Below are positions 1 to 14,800 of a stretch of 64,000 bases of DNA, piece after piece; within the stretch, counting starts at the first letter, position 1; each line of letters opens with the position of its first letter. The notes below the pieces were generated by a model that was not told the origin of the DNA, did not search any database, and saw only the letters and a program-made list of their open reading frames with translations. A program made the translations under genes and the position numbers. The DNA comes from Hyaloscypha bicolor E (Eukaryota > Ascomycota > Leotiomycetes > Helotiales > Hyaloscyphaceae). The stretch covers positions 806,001 to 870,000 of the forward strand of contig NW_020194619.1 in assembly GCF_002865645.1 (NCBI RefSeq), given 5' to 3'.

Positions 1-157
1 GATCTCCTAATTAGTTCGTAAATCCTAACTTAGCCTCTATTCACAAATAAATCATTACTTTATAGGCCCAAGAACTTGGAAAAGTTAATCCGATCTTCTG
101 ATTTATTTATAAATCCCTTCTTTGAAATTTTCTGGGTATTTCTAGTATAGAGCTGGT

Positions 158-3100
158 TCCGAATTCATAATTACTATTTGGGGAAAGGGTATTATAAAAA
201 GGCCTCTCTTTTCCTACTAACTAACCTTCTTTCCCTTTAACTATAATACCATATCTAGCTTTTCCTTATCCCTTACCTTTCTCTTCCAAGCCTTCTTCAA
301 GCCTTCTTTAAGCTTCCTTTAAGCTTTCTTTAAGCTTCTTCTAATTCCTTCTTCTACTTCTTTATCTATTAAGATAAATTCTTCTCTTGGTACTTATTAG
401 CCTGTTACTAACCGTTTGGCTAATACTCCTATATCCTTAATTCGCCCTTACTATTTTTAATATTCCAAGAATATTACTAAGTTTCCCGACCTTACTTATA
501 TTAAGAGTAATAACCGCTTAGTATATAATTACTGCCATTCTAAGAATAAGAAGTATAATTCTATAAGTTATAATTTCCTTTTTTTATTTCCTATTCTAAT
601 ACTATTCAAGGTTCCTTAAATATATATAATATAATTAAATTACCTTCTTTAAGCTATTAATATATATAAGTATCTTGCCTAACTTTTGCCCGAAAAAGAG
701 AAGGCTATTATAGCTCTTTATTTATACTAAACTATATATACTTCTTATATTAAAGCTATTATTTGAGGCTAACGGATTCCTCTAATAATCCAAGAAATAG
801 GTTAAGTAATTCTTACTAGCTTAGTATAAGTACAAAGTACTCTTAAAAGTATAATTAATATTCTTTAGTATTAAATAAGCTTATTTTCTTCTTATTTCTT
901 ACTAATAGCTAATAGCTTTCTGGGCTAATTTACTACTTATTTCTCGAGAGAATTCTAATAAGAATAATAATAAGAATAATAGAAAGTAGTTACGAGAATA
1001 GGATATTTATAGGATATAGAAATTAGAGTTTTTAATAATTTTTATATAGTTTTTTCAAGAATAAATATATAGTTTTTTAATAGTTTCCTAATAAAAGCAT
1101 TTATCTTTTATATCTCCGTTTGGCTAATAGTATTATAATATTACTTTTTTCCAAGTATTCTTATAATTCTTGAGCTATATTCTCCAGATTACTTAGTAGT
1201 TCCCATATATTATTTACTAGTAAATAGCTTTTCTAATAAATGAGATATTCCCTTTCTTTTCTGTCTTCTCTATAGGCTATAATAGATTCTATCTCGAATT
1301 CCTCTTTGCCCTTAATCTTAACTGGCTTTAGTTCTATTATAGTACTAGCTTATAGGTACTATAGTTCTAAGAGAGAAATATAAAAAATATTATAGATCTA
1401 ATATAATAGTAGTAATTTTAAGTAGTATACCTATTTATATATTTCTATAACTTCTAGAACTTTAAAGGAGCCGAGATATCTATTTATTAGCTTTATACTA
1501 GGTTATAGCTATTAAATATTCTTTATATAAAATATAACTTTATTATATATCTTGAACTTCTTATTAATATATTTCTTATTATAGTACTTTTTCTATATAT
1601 CTACTATTTCTTACTATTATTTCTCTAGTACCTCCCGTTTTACTTGAATTCTTTATACTTTTTTATATATTACTAGTACCTCTTTTTCTGGAATATTATT
1701 CTTAATATATAGTTTTATACTAGAATAGAATTCGTATAATATATAGAATAGAGATATTCCTATTATTAAATATATAGAGTTATTATATATGAATTCTATA
1801 AGAGTAAGCTTTATTACCCAGTTATCTTACTAGTAGCTAATATAATATCTTAAGTATTATTCTAGAGTTTAGTTCAGATTCTCTATTTATTTATTAGTTT
1901 ATAGGTAAAATACTATACTTAGCTATTATTAAATCTTTAAATAAAAACATAGACTTAACTAGAACTTGCTTATAAAAATAGATCCTTTATTAGAGGTTAT
2001 ACCTATAGGTATACTAAAGTCTTTAATAATATAATATATAAATAGCTCTACTAGCTTAGGAACCGAGATCTCCTTAGTAGTCGGAATATATTATACTATT
2101 TTTATATATCTATTAATAATAATAAATATAGAATTATATACTTTATTATAAAACCTAGAAAGAAATAGCCCTATAATAAAGTTTATAGTAATTTCTTACT
2201 ATGGCTTAGAAAGAAGGAGGAACGAACTAAGTATACTATATAGTAAATATTTCTTTACCTTAGTCTATTAATATATAGAACAAGTTCTAATATAGTCTTT
2301 TATATTTTTTCTTATATTCTACTAGAAGTACTTTCTCTAGAGAATCTCTAGTATCTTACTAGTACTAAAATACCTACCTATAGGATTATTATAATTAGCT
2401 TATAGTAATTCTTCTTTAAGAGCCGGCTTATTTAGTATATAAATAGTGCCCTAATATCTTAATAACCCAGATATATTAAGTTCCCAAGTCTTAATGGCTC
2501 TAATAGAGGTCTCCTTTAAGAACTATTTATACTACTAGTATTATACTAATAAATCGAGCCTTTAATACTATAATAGTAATTTAAATAATATCTTTCTATT
2601 TTCTTTATATACTATTTTGGACCTAGCTATTTATATAGCTAGAATCCGTAGTATATACTATTTATAACTAGCTATACTAGTAATAGGCTCAAGTAGTAGT
2701 ATCTCTGGTATTACTTTATTACTAAAATGGATTTTCTCTTCGGAATTCCTTAGTATCTTGCTAATTAAAAAGTACCTATTTCCTCTTTCCTGGGCCTTAT
2801 ATTATAGTATTATAGGAATAATATAGTATTCTATTACTATTATTTATAGGGCTCTCTATTCTATATTCTATAGCTTATTATAAAGTATAGATAGTAAAGT
2901 ATCTTTATTTATACCTGCTATAAAGTCTGGCTTCCTTAATAGCCTATTAGTAGGGTTACTATACCCCGGCTAGTACTTTAAGACAAAGTCAAAGATAGCT
3001 AGCTTTTCTGCCTATCTTATCTATTAATTATTTAGTTTTCTCTTAGTTATAAAGTATTTCAGGTTATTATAATCTATCTTAATAATAATAATATACCGGA

Positions 3101-6100
3101 TATATACTAGGTAATATTACTAAGTATAGAATACTAGAATAATAGCTAAGAGTTTAGAATTATATATCTCGTATCTACTCTTAATTATAGTTATCTTTTT
3201 TAAATAGAAAGTAATAGAGTACTATCTGGCTTCCGCTTCCTTACTAAAGAGCTAGGAAATTATATCTATAATTATAAATCCTAAAGTATCCGTTTTTATA
3301 TAAATCTTTAAGGCTAGGTTAAAATAATAAAGAATTAGTACTATTATAAATATAATTTATAGCTCCCTAAAAGCCTTATCTGCCTTATTTATCTAGCTAA
3401 ACTAATATAGTAGTTTTCTGCTAGTTTTTAGTAAATTAGTTAATCCTTTTACTATCCTAGAATATTTATAGATAAACCTCTAGTAAAAGTTAGTAAAATC
3501 CAGAAATACTTGAACTTCTCAGATATTATTCTTTAGGGCCGGCTATTTCCTAATAACTATAACCCGGCTAGCCTCTATTTCTATACTATCTGAACTAATT
3601 ATAAATTCCAGGAACTTTATTTTCTCTATATTAAACTTGTATTTTACTAAGTTTATAAAGAGCTAGTATTACTATAACTACTCGAGTATATATTAGACTA
3701 CTATTATATACTATTCTGAGTTCTCTAAATAAATTAAAATATTATTTAAATAAACTATATAAATAATATTTATAAGGCCTACTAGTATATAATTAATATA
3801 TGCCTGGAATATTACTAGAGTATTAGATAGTCTAAAGAGTATAATATAGTACTTAAAATATTTATAGTATATTCGGAATACTATTTTTTACTTATTATTC
3901 TCCTGTATTTATAACTAATAATAAGTATCTTTTAAGTCTAGCTTTATATATATCTTTACTTTATAAAGCCTGTCTATTATCTTACTAATAAGTAGTAACG
4001 GCATTTGGTTCTTAATAGTAATTCTATTTAGACTCCGGTAATTAATATATAGATATAGGCCGCCTCCTTTCTTTAGAACAAATATAATTAGGGTACTAGC
4101 TAGGCTAGTAAAATAATGAATTCACTTCTTCTTTAAGCTAGTATTAAGATATTCCCGAAAGATTTCAAGTTCTTTTTCTAATAAAGCATATATAGAACTA
4201 TATAGTAATTAGGATCCTGGTTTCAGATCTATATAATACTCTATTATATAGTAGTTAGGTAGTATACCTATAGCTTCTATAGAAAATACTCGGAGAAGGT
4301 CCTAATACTTCCTGGGAAATATAGCTATTCCGTTTATAGTAATAGTAGTAATTCTTTAGCTATTTATTATAGAATAGATAGTTAATAGAAAAATATATAC
4401 CTTATACTTTATTATTTTAGTAAACTTCCTAGTATTTAGAACTTTAATCTTCTATAGTTAAATCTGGTATTTCTATATTACTTTCCTAAAGGAAATCAGA
4501 AAGTTAATCTAGTAAAGCTATAGGAATCCAAGTATTATATTAATATAATTAAAATTAAAATTATATAATATAAAGTATATATTAGCCTCTCTTTAGTTCC
4601 CTAGTATATTCTCGGTAATAATTCTAAGAATATAATTTCTATATAAATAAATCCTTTTTTTCTCTAGTAAGAATAAGGAAGTTATCCTTAATATTAATAG
4701 AATACCCATATCTAAAGCTAATCTCCTCTTTATATAATTAGCCTCTATACCCGAGTTAACTAATACTCTAACCCTTTACTTATCTTTCCTTATCTTAATA
4801 GTAATCTTAATTACTATTCTTGTTTTAGGGGCCTTGTCCTCTATAGTATAAACGAGTATAACTACTATAGGATATACCCGTTTCCCGGCTTCTTTAGTTC
4901 TAGATACTTATATATCTTATAGCCAGACTTATTATAGTTATAGTAAGTCGGTTTTCCCCGATTTAGGTAAGTAATAGTATAGTAACTCTTTTTCTAATAG
5001 GTAAAGCAAGTTATATCCGGTTTTATAGATCCTAATACGGGTACTATATTAGACCCTATTACTATACCTTTACTACCCCGGTTATATAAACCTCGTAATA
5101 AGGATATACTTCTCTTCTGTTTTCCTTTATTATCCTCTCTTTCCTTTCTCTAATTTCCTTTCTTTTATTAATCCGTTAGCTTATTATTATATTCCCGTTA
5201 AGTAAATAGGTTTAAGTTATTCTCGACTTTTATAGCTATAGAAATAAGCTTCTTTCTTTTTTATAAAGCGTTTCTTTAGTAATTAATCTTGTCCCGAATC
5301 TCTTACCTTAAGCTACTAAATAAGTTATCCCGCTCTTATAGTAAACCCGTATATCCCAAGTTATCTAATAGGCTATCTAAGTAGAATATAAAGCTTTGGA
5401 TACTCTAATCTAGCTACTATTTTATATTCTTAAACTTGGTAAGGGTATTATTATTATAATTCTCCGGATCCAAGATAGAATTTTTTATAAACTTAATAAA
5501 GGTCTCCTAATTCGTAATATTAATACCTACTAATTACTTCCTATACTTCTAGATATTCCTGGCTATATTCTCAAAATAGGAAGTATAATATATAACCTTT
5601 ACTATATCTATAGCCCAGGTAATTCCGCCGTCTTTATACTATTTTAACTCTATCTAGTAGAAGAAGTCCTGGGCTTCCTTAATACTCTTTCTCTTATAAG
5701 TTAGTAATTCTCGGGTTTTTGGAGCCCTATAAACCAAATATACCGCCAGTAGTATAATAGGTTCTATAATAAGTACCCGAATCTCCTTAAGACAGCAAAT
5801 CTAAGCTTCTAGATTCTCTAGATTCTTCCTCTATTATATCTCTGCTTCTAACTCAGTAATATAATAATGAGCCGCCGCTAGCTTCTCTGTTATTATTATT
5901 CTGCTAGCTAGTTCTAGGGATATCTGAGTTCTATTTCCTTCTCCTAATTAGGTAGTAGCTAGAGTAGCTAACTGGGTACTTTTCTAAATACCTGACTAGG
6001 TTATTCTAGTAATAGCAGAGGCGCTTCTTCTAGTTAATATTCTAGCTATTAGTAATTTTGTCTATTAATAGCTTAATTATCTTATAATGAACTACTTCCC

Positions 6101-6440
6101 GAAGGTTAGATTAATTAGAATATAAGGTATATAATAGCAGGGTAATATATAAGTAGTTAAGGTAAGTAAGCTATAAAATAATACTTATAAGTATAACTAA
6201 TTCCAAGAATTAATTCTAATAAAAGACTAATTAATGCCTCTCTCTAAAGCTAGGAGCGTCTTCCTATATATTCCCTAGTACTTAGCCAGGTATATAAAGC
6301 CCTTTACTTAATTAGGAAATCCTATATAATCTATATAATTCTAATTGCAAGCTATATCCAAAATAGGAAACTAGATCTATAATATCTAATACCTATTCGT
6401 ATACTATTATATATACCTATTATAATAATAAGCTTTAAGA
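158..6440 (-). mobile_element. Ty3/gypsy retrotransposon, RIP-degraded (copy A)
   Basis: This is a dead LTR-type retrotransposon read on the minus strand. Stop codons break every frame, but conserved pieces remain in Ty3 order. A protease remnant reading LVNSGIEA lies at about 4,741-4,769. A reverse transcriptase catalytic box reading VYLNNILIYLE (ancestral YLDD with G-to-A changes) lies at about 3,723-3,755. The RNase H tail (PGYSNPTN) is near 2,945-2,975, and integrase follows toward position 1. A second copy of the same family lies at about 51,930-58,460 on the plus strand, and most aligned differences are C/T or G/A. The boundaries are the limits of visible homology between the two copies, not proven termini, and I did not identify an LTR pair. 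The element is certainly non-functional. Confidence 0.8.
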
Positions 6441-9400
6441 GTAATCTCAATACTATTTATTAGGAGCTACTATATAATATCCTAAAGATATATTTAGATT
6501 AAGAGAAGCTTTTTAAGATCCGGATACCTAACTTATATTATAGAAAGTTCCTTAAGAAATAGAGAATATTTATATTTTTCTAGAAAGTAATCTTTAGGAC
6601 CTAATCTTAAACTTATAATAAATACTTTTCTAAAATTAACTTTACTATAAGTACTTTTAGGAATAAACCTCATAATACTTAAGAGGCTATAATAAAGTAA
6701 AGCCTACTATTATATGAGGTCTATTAGAAGTAATTTAAGGCCTACTTGGCTAATATACTCTAAATACCTCAAATCCGTTAATAAGATACCTTTAAGGAAC
6801 TCCGAGATCTTTATTAGAAAGATAATAAGATAGTTACTAAATTATATACTCAGATAATTAGTCTCGAAATTAACTAGAACCTATATCCTAAGAAAAACCG
6901 GATCCGGACTCTTAATACTACTTTATCTAACTATAAGACTTATTAGATACTTATATTTATTCTCTTAGGAAATAAGATAATATCTATTTCCGAATAGCTT
7001 AAAAAAGCTTAGAAAGCAAAATATATTACTTATCCTAAATTAAGAAAAGTAAAGATAGGGAAGTCTAATAAGGGTAACTTTGCCCCTAAAGACCCTGACT
7101 TAGTAAATTCTAATTTGCAAGGCTATTAAAAAAAAAAGAATAAGTTCTAAAAATTATATAAAAAATCTTTAGGTAATACTTTAGCCTCTTTAAAGCCTTA
7201 ATAAAATACTAGTTCTATTTCAGGTATATTTTATTAAACTTATAAATAGAAAGAATATTTCTTAGGAAATATAAAGTATTTTAAGTATACTAAATAGGCT
7301 TAATAGAACCCTAATAAGGCCAAAACTATAGAAGAGTTAAGATATTTATAGAAGTAGGTTAATACTATAGCTATAGAGAAGTACTCTAGAGAAAACTCTT
7401 CTAAAGAATAGGAAAAAAGAAAGACTAAATCTTAAATATTAATAATTTTAGCTATAATAAAAAAGGCATATTACTTTATATAACTATTTAAGCAAGATTA
7501 ATATAGCCAGAAATAGGTACCTTAGAAATATATAATAGACTTAGTAATACCGGATTAGATTATAACTTCCTTAATAATAATTAGACTTAAAGCTAGGGCT
7601 TTATTATCTTAGCTAAATATAATTAAGAATTTATAACCTTTTATAAGAACTAATTCAAGATTTATTAAGCCTATAATCTTAAAGTATTTATTATAAATAA
7701 TTATAGTAAGATATATTTTTTTAAGTTCTAGTTCTATAAATATAAGAATATTAGCTCTTATAACCTTATTTTTAGTATAGAATTTTATAAAATAATTCTT
7801 ATATAATATATAAATTATATTAAGAAATAATAGATATATATATTTATATAGCCTAATAATATTAAGATCCTAATACTAAAAGAATTTAGTAAGAAGCTTA
7901 ACTAGTATCCTAAGCTAGTATCTTAAGTTTTATTCTTAACTAAAGGCAAATATAATTATTTTAGATAATAGGCTTTATATATTTATAATAGTTATTAGGT
8001 CTTTACTTTATTATATAATTCTAGTAATACTAAATAAGAGTTTTTAATATAATAAATTAATATCTTCCGGAAAAGAGCCTTAGAAATACCTGTTTATTTC
8101 CGGAATAATAAATATAAAAACTTAGAGATTTTTAATTCTAATAAAGCTTTAGAACTTCCTAATCTTAGTAGTATTAAATACTTTATTAATATAAATAATA
8201 TGGTTCTATATAGGCCTTTATATAATTTATTAGAGATCTAACTAGAAGTATTATATTTATATTTAAAAGATATACTTTATAAATATTAGATAAGGCCTAG
8301 TAAAAGCCTAATAAAAAAGCCTATTCTTTTTATTCCTAAGAAAAATAAAGAACTATATTTTTATATTAATTATTATAGACTTAATTAAGTTATAATTAAG
8401 AATTAGTATCCGCTTTCTCTTATTAATAAGACCCTTAACTAGCTTCAAGAAGTTAAGATCTTTATAAAACTAGATCTTAAGAATATATATTATTAGATAA
8501 GAATTTATAAAAGACACGAGTAGAAAACAGCTTTTAGAATCTATTATAGCTATTTTAAATATCTTATAATACTTTTTAGACTAGCTAATATACTAGCTAT
8601 ATTTTAAGTATATATTAATACTATATTTATAGGGCTCCTGAATTATTTTATAATTATTTATTTAGATAATATTTTTATTTATTCCCGAAATAAAAATAAA
8701 TACTATAATTATATTTACTAGATACTTACTAGGCTATATAAAAATAACCTATTTTATAAACTTAGTAAATATAAGTTTAATATTAAGAAAATCAAATTTT
8801 TGGGCTTTCTTATTAGAATAGAAAGTATTTATATAGATCCTAAATAGGTTTATAGTATTATTAAATAGCCAGAACTAGAATTATTTTATAATATTTAAGT
8901 ATTTCTTAGATTTACTAATTTTTACTATAGGTTTATCTATTATTACTTTTAGGTAATTATAGGCTTAATAGATTTCTTAAAAGAAATAGAAAAGAGCCGG
9001 AAATCCGGTTTCTTTATATAGATAAATAAAGTAGCTAAAAGCTTTAAGACTTTAAAAAAAGCTTTTATTATAATATCTGTTCTAGTTTATTTTAATTCTT
9101 CTAAAAAGATTTATATTAAAACTAATATATTAAAATTCGTAATTACTAGTACTATTTTATAATAAGTTAATTCTAGTAATAGCTTAAAAAAATACTAGTA
9201 TCTAGTAATATTCTAGTTCCGGAAACTTTCTAAAGCCAAATATAATTATAGTACTTATAATAGAGAGCTACTTATAATTATTAAAGCTTTTAAATATTAG
9301 TATTATTACTTTAAAAAGTTCAGGTTTATAATCGAGATTATTATAGACTATAATAACCTCTAATACTTTATAGAAATAAAGTATTTAGAGAGCTATTAAG

Positions 9401-9859
9401 TATATTAGGTAATATATCTTATAATATATAATTTTAATATTATTTACTATAAAGGTACCTTAAACCTAGTAAATAGACCTAGTAAAAGACCTAATTATAA
9501 AAAAGGTCCTATTAATATAACTTGGCTTCCGACTTTTTAGAATAAGCTAAAGAGAGCTTTTATAATTATAGTTTAGAGATTCTTATAAATATCTAAAGAG
9601 TTCTTTCTTTAGAATAAGTATTATTTAATACTTACTATATTTATAATAGTTAAGGAGAAATATTTACTATAAGACAAGTAAATAAATTATCTTATAAATC
9701 TCTTAATTATAAAATTAGTTAAAAAATAAGGTATAGGGAAATATCTTAAAGGCTTTACTATTATAACTAAGGTAATAGAAGTATTTATAACCGTATTATT
9801 TAATAGAATTAAAAACTTCTTAGTCTCTCGAGTTTTTGAATTAGATAGTTATAAATACC
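6441..9859 (+). mobile_element. Ty3/gypsy chromovirus, 5' part (copy B, interrupted)
   Basis: This RIP-degraded Ty3/gypsy element is read on the plus strand. A gag-like stretch occupies about 6,440-7,400. Reverse transcriptase follows at about 8,280-8,950, with a recognisable YLDNIFIYSR box near 8,655-8,690. RNase H runs to about 9,500. The integrase frame then stops at 9,859, where a Ty1/copia element has inserted, and it resumes at 16,819. The left boundary against copy A is approximate. Every frame contains many stops, mostly TAA/TAG where CAA/CAG or TGG would be expected, which is the footprint of RIP. No intact gene remains. Confidence 0.75.
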
Positions 9860-10030
9860 TATTATAGTAAGAATTACTGAATTAGGGCTAGTGCGATTGC
9901 TTCGCTTAGTCAGGATCTATATACTTACTTCCTAAAGCTTTATACTTTACTTAAGCTCTTTTCTAGCTAGTTTAATAAACTCTTTTATTATCTAATATAA
10001 CTCTCTACTCTGTAATCTTTATATATATTA
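9860..10030 (+). repeat. 5' LTR of the Ty1/copia element
   Basis: This 171-bp repeat matches 16,648-16,818 in length and sequence apart from scattered differences, mostly C/T or G/A. It begins TATTATAGTAAG, probably a TG start altered by RIP, and ends TATATATATTA. A primer-binding site follows immediately. Confidence 0.9.
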
Positions 10031-10031
10031 G

Positions 10032-10041
10032 TTATGAGCCC
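10032..10041 (+). promoter_or_regulatory. Primer-binding site (initiator tRNA-Met anticodon type)
   Basis: TTATGAGCCC lies one base after the 5' LTR. It is complementary to GGGCTCATAA, the 5' side of the anticodon stem-loop of eukaryotic initiator tRNA-Met. Copia-type elements are known to prime from a 5' half-tRNA cleaved in the anticodon loop. The match is only 10 bases, but it sits exactly where a PBS is expected. Confidence 0.6.
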
Positions 10042-11532
10042 GGCCTCGTACTAATAAGCTTCCCAATTAGTATGCCGCAGAGAGTATTCAAGAGCTTATT
10101 TAATTTATTTCTTCGAAAATCACATTTCAGTTCGCATTTCCATTACTAACCGATTAATAGAAACCATTCCTATAGTTCCTATAGTTTCCAAAGCTCAATT
10201 ACGATTATATTAGAAGCTATAGTAAAGATTGTCGTCCTAAAGGACCGCAGTTCCTGGGCAGACTGGTTTAATGCTCTCTATAGAGCAGCCGGTAATAAGG
10301 GCATCTGGGATAAGATTAACCTATTTAATAATAAAGCGATTAAAATAAATATGGCAGCTTTTCCCAGGCCTCCTCCTATAATTAACGAGCTTATACTAAA
10401 GGAAATAGAGGATTACTATATCAGATACCAAGTTAATATAGAAAATTGGGATAAAGATACTCGACCCATAGTTAAGAAAGGATTAAAACCAGTATCTCTA
10501 TAGCCTATAACGTTCGGGGACATTAGAGATTACTATTCGGCGCTCTTACGGGACTATAAGATCAAGAAACTAGACTGGACGAACAAGCTAGTATGCTACT
10601 ATATAATTAGGTAGTGGCTCTATTAAATAGTTAATATAGAAATCCTTACGAACTCTATTCTGGGACTTGAAAAAAGTAAGCAAAGCTCTATTCGTAAGGT
10701 TCTCAAGGTATTATTAATAAAATACGGTTCTATAAATATAGTACAAATTACTACTACTCGGAGAGCATATAGCTCGGTCCTACTATAAGCAAGTAAAGGA
10801 GGAGTAAGCCCAAAGCGCTAGTTTACTAATTAGGAGAAGGCGCTTAATAAAGCTAGAGCTCTCAAAATCGCCGAAATCAAAGGTACTCTAGTAGTAATTG
10901 AGTTCTTAATAGCCCTCTAGCAGAAACTCGTACTAACCTGAATAATAGAATAGCTCAGTAATCTATATAGCAAAGATAAACTGGAGCTTCTGATCCTTAT
11001 ACTCGAATAATACGGCCAGGTATTTAATCGGATTATTTTAGAAAATCAGAATACCAAGTACTTAGGAGCTCCTGTAATCTTTGCTATACTCGGGAATCGA
11101 ACTAGTAAAGGATCGGACGGCAAACCCGATTCGGACAAGAACAAGTACTATAAGTGCCCGTATAAGGGTTCCAAAATCTATAAGTACAAGTGGGACCTAC
11201 TTAGCTATACTACTATAGAAATTACGATTACTGGATTAAGTAAAACTTAAATAAAATTCAAGCCTAATAAGGAACAGATCGGAAAAATCCGGGAAAGGAT
11301 CTTAACCGAGTATTAGAAGGATCTGAAACCTTAGCTAGAAGAGAAATACGGTATGAAAATTACTAGTAAACAAGCTATAGAGAAGCTAATACCCGGTACT
11401 AGTTCTAAAAAGGAGCCTAAAATATTAGGAATCCAATTTCCTAGGAACTTTAATACCGCTCTAGTAAATCCTATACTTATAATCCAGAGCCCAGATTAGG
11501 GGATCTATATAATATTTGATTTCTCAAGATAT

Positions 11533-11820
11533 TTGCTTTTTCGGAGTACCTTATTAGATAACTGCGGTATTATATACCTGGTTAATAGTAAGAATCTAAT
11601 TAATTCTAGTACTTTTATTAAGGCAAAAATTAATAATTATATAGAAGCAGAAATAACTAGTCTTCTAATTATTAGATATAGTACCCGTATAATTAAAAAT
11701 ATAGTTAATAGACCTGCGGGACCATATACTAAAGATCTAATTCTTTATAATATTATAGTTATTAAAGGATTCTATATAAATATTATTTCCGAAGCTTGCC
11801 TGGCAGAAAAGAAAGCTTAG
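11533..11820 (+). pseudogene. Copia protease remnant (longest open stretch in the element)
   Basis: This 95-codon open stretch lies inside the copia polyprotein and is not an independent gene. It resembles the copia aspartic protease. LLDNCGIIYLVNSKNLI near the start corresponds to the usual LDSGAT-HVVNSKN active-site region, and the catalytic Asp-Ser-Gly is altered. The end, VIVIKGFYINIISE, resembles the conserved V-V-G-F-NI-S segment that closes this domain. The polyprotein frame is stopped on both sides. Confidence 0.6.
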
Positions 11821-14800
11821 TATTATGGATATAATCTTATAATTAGATTAGGAGATTATAAAGAAAATATAATATTAATATAATTAGACTATAGGTTTAA
11901 TTTAGTTTTCCTTAAATATAAGCCGCTCTTTACTTATTCTAATATTCCGTTCGAAATTCCTACTAGTACTAGTAATATACTCATATTTCTAATACTCGAA
12001 TATTTAATTAGAGCTTGGTATAAGAGATTAAGGAAGTATCTCAAGCCGAGAAGTAATTCAGAAGAAAAATAATATACGAGAGCAGGGCATTTAGCCTATA
12101 AAGCTCTATAAAAGCTTATTAATTACATATGTAATATGAAAATTAATAGACTAATAAGAATTATATACGAGTTTTATACTCAGATATATACTAGGCAAGT
12201 AATCTCATATAGGCTAACTAAAAGGAAATCTATTCGATTATTTTAGAGGATCTTATAAGACTTATTTAATTACCCAAATAGCTATAATAGTTTGAGCTAG
12301 ATTCTAATAATTAAGGACGAATTTAGTAGAAAGCTCTTTGGATACCTTCTATAAAATAAAGGAAGTTTAGTAGTATTTAATATAATTAGGGATTTTAAAT
12401 AGTAGGTATATAAGTAATATAACCTTTTAATTACTTATATTAAGTATAATCAGGAGAAAGTAGTTATTCTAATCTAAGAAATATTAGCCTATTAGATCTG
12501 GGTAAAGAAAGAAAGTATTAAAATCAAGCTTTCTCTTTCGTATATATATGAGCCAAATAGTAGTACTAAGTAAGTAGGGCAGGAGATTATAAATAAGGCT
12601 ATTATAATATACTTAATAGCTAATTTGCCTAAAAAGCTATAGCCGGAAAGCTCTATAGCTATAATCTATTTATATAATCGGAGCTCCTTATATATAAACT
12701 ATTAGAGAATACTAAATAAAATACTTAATTTATAGTTCTATAATTATTTCTATTAGTATAACCCAGAGCTCATAACTCGAATAATAGTTAATCTCAGGCC
12801 TAATTGGAATAGGATTTATATATATAATTCTAGGGCATATCTAATAATTAAGGACTATAAAGCAGAACGGAATAAGAAAGTATTTAAGATTATATTATAC
12901 GGGTATATTAGATATTTAGTTAGATATATTATATCTAATATTTATAAAATCTGGGTTCCCATACTTAATAAAGTAATTATTATACGTAATATTATATTTA
13001 ATAAGAATATTCTTTATAAAAAGGATTATAAATATACTAAAGGCCATAGTATAGAAATTATAAAGAATATAGTAGAATTACTTCTAGAGAATGAGATTTA
13101 GGATATTAAATTAATTTTTAAGAATAAGGAATTATAGTATAATAGCTTATTAGAGCAAATAGAAAATAAGCCTGAACTAGGGAATAATAAGCAAATAAAC
13201 TAATAATTAGAAGAGCTTACAAGTATACTAATTAGTTATAACTCGGGAATAGGGAGCTCTATAGCCTTACTAGGAATAGAACTTATAATTCTATAAAGTA
13301 CTTCAGAGCCAGAAAGTATACTAGAGCCTAGAAATAGTAGAAATAAAGGTACTAAGCTCTTAAGAAGGCTTAGTATTATAGAAAGAGATATAATAGAGTA
13401 TACCGGAACTATTAGAGAAGTATACCAAACTAATAAAAGCGGAGAAGAATCTTCTTAGGACTAGTAATAAGGTTTACTAATAGCTTCTATAAGTAAAGCG
13501 GGAAGCTTACTTATAGAATAAGCGAATAGCTTAATAGAAATAAGAGAATCCTCTATAGAAAGAGTAAATAGCTTAGCTAAAATAGAAAATCAAATAGTAA
13601 AACTAAAGAAAAAATAGATAAAGAAGCCAATTATTAGAACTAGAGATAGGCTAATTCAAATACACTTATATAAGGGAAATAATTAGGACAGAGATCCAGG
13701 TAAAGCTAGTAGTAGTATAATTACTATAGTAAGTATACTACTATAAATAATAAGTAAATTAAATTAGATTAATTATTTAGAGTCTCTTTTAGGGTTTCTC
13801 TGGCCTAATTAGCTAGAGAATTATAAGAAGGAATTTAATTATAAGACTATATATACTATAATTACGGTAGTAGTTTAATTAAAAGTATATCTAGAGCAAA
13901 GTACTCCGGGTAGTATAATAATGAGAAAAATTCATATTAATAATTTTCTAAAGGCTTTAAAAATATAAAATAATCTAGAAAAGTATCTAGCTAGGGAATA
14001 CTTTAAATTAGATACCAAACTAGAGATTAATAACTTTAAAGCTCGAAATTACTAGAGAATTATTTCTAGTAATAAAGTAAGTATATCTCTAATTCTTTTA
14101 AAATAGGTATTTATATATAAAATCGATTCTAATAGATATATTACTTAGTATTACTTAAGGCTAGTATTTTATAAAGATCTCTAAAAAGAGGTATTACTTC
14201 TGTTTATATATACCGCTATACTTATAATAAAGTCTTTTTAAGTAACTAGTATAATTATAACTTATTTCAATCTGGAAATAAAGTAATTTAATATTATAAA
14301 TACGTTTATTAATATAGAAAGAGATTCTAATAGGCCTATAGTAATATATAAGCTACTAGATGGTTTTAAGGTACTAGGCTATATAATAGAGGTAGATTAA
14401 GCTCTATATAGGCTACGAGATTCTCCTACTCTATAGTATAAGTACTAGATAAATATTCTTAAAAGAATTAGACTCTCTGGACTTAATAAAAAGTCCTATA
14501 TTTATATAGATATAGATTATAAGGTCTTTATTATTTTCTATATAAATGACTTTTAAGTACTTTACTATAAGAATAATAAAGTATATACTTAATTAATTAT
14601 TACTCAGATTAAGATAGTTTATAAGCTTTATAATATACGGGATATAGAATAGTTCCTAGGAATTCGTATAATTAGAGATTAGAAGGCTAAAAAGCTCTGG
14701 CTAGCTTATAATACCTATATTAAGAAAATCGCCAAGAAGTTTAAGGTAGTAGATAGGAAGTGCCCTAGTACTTTATTACCTGGAATTGATTTTCGGAAGT

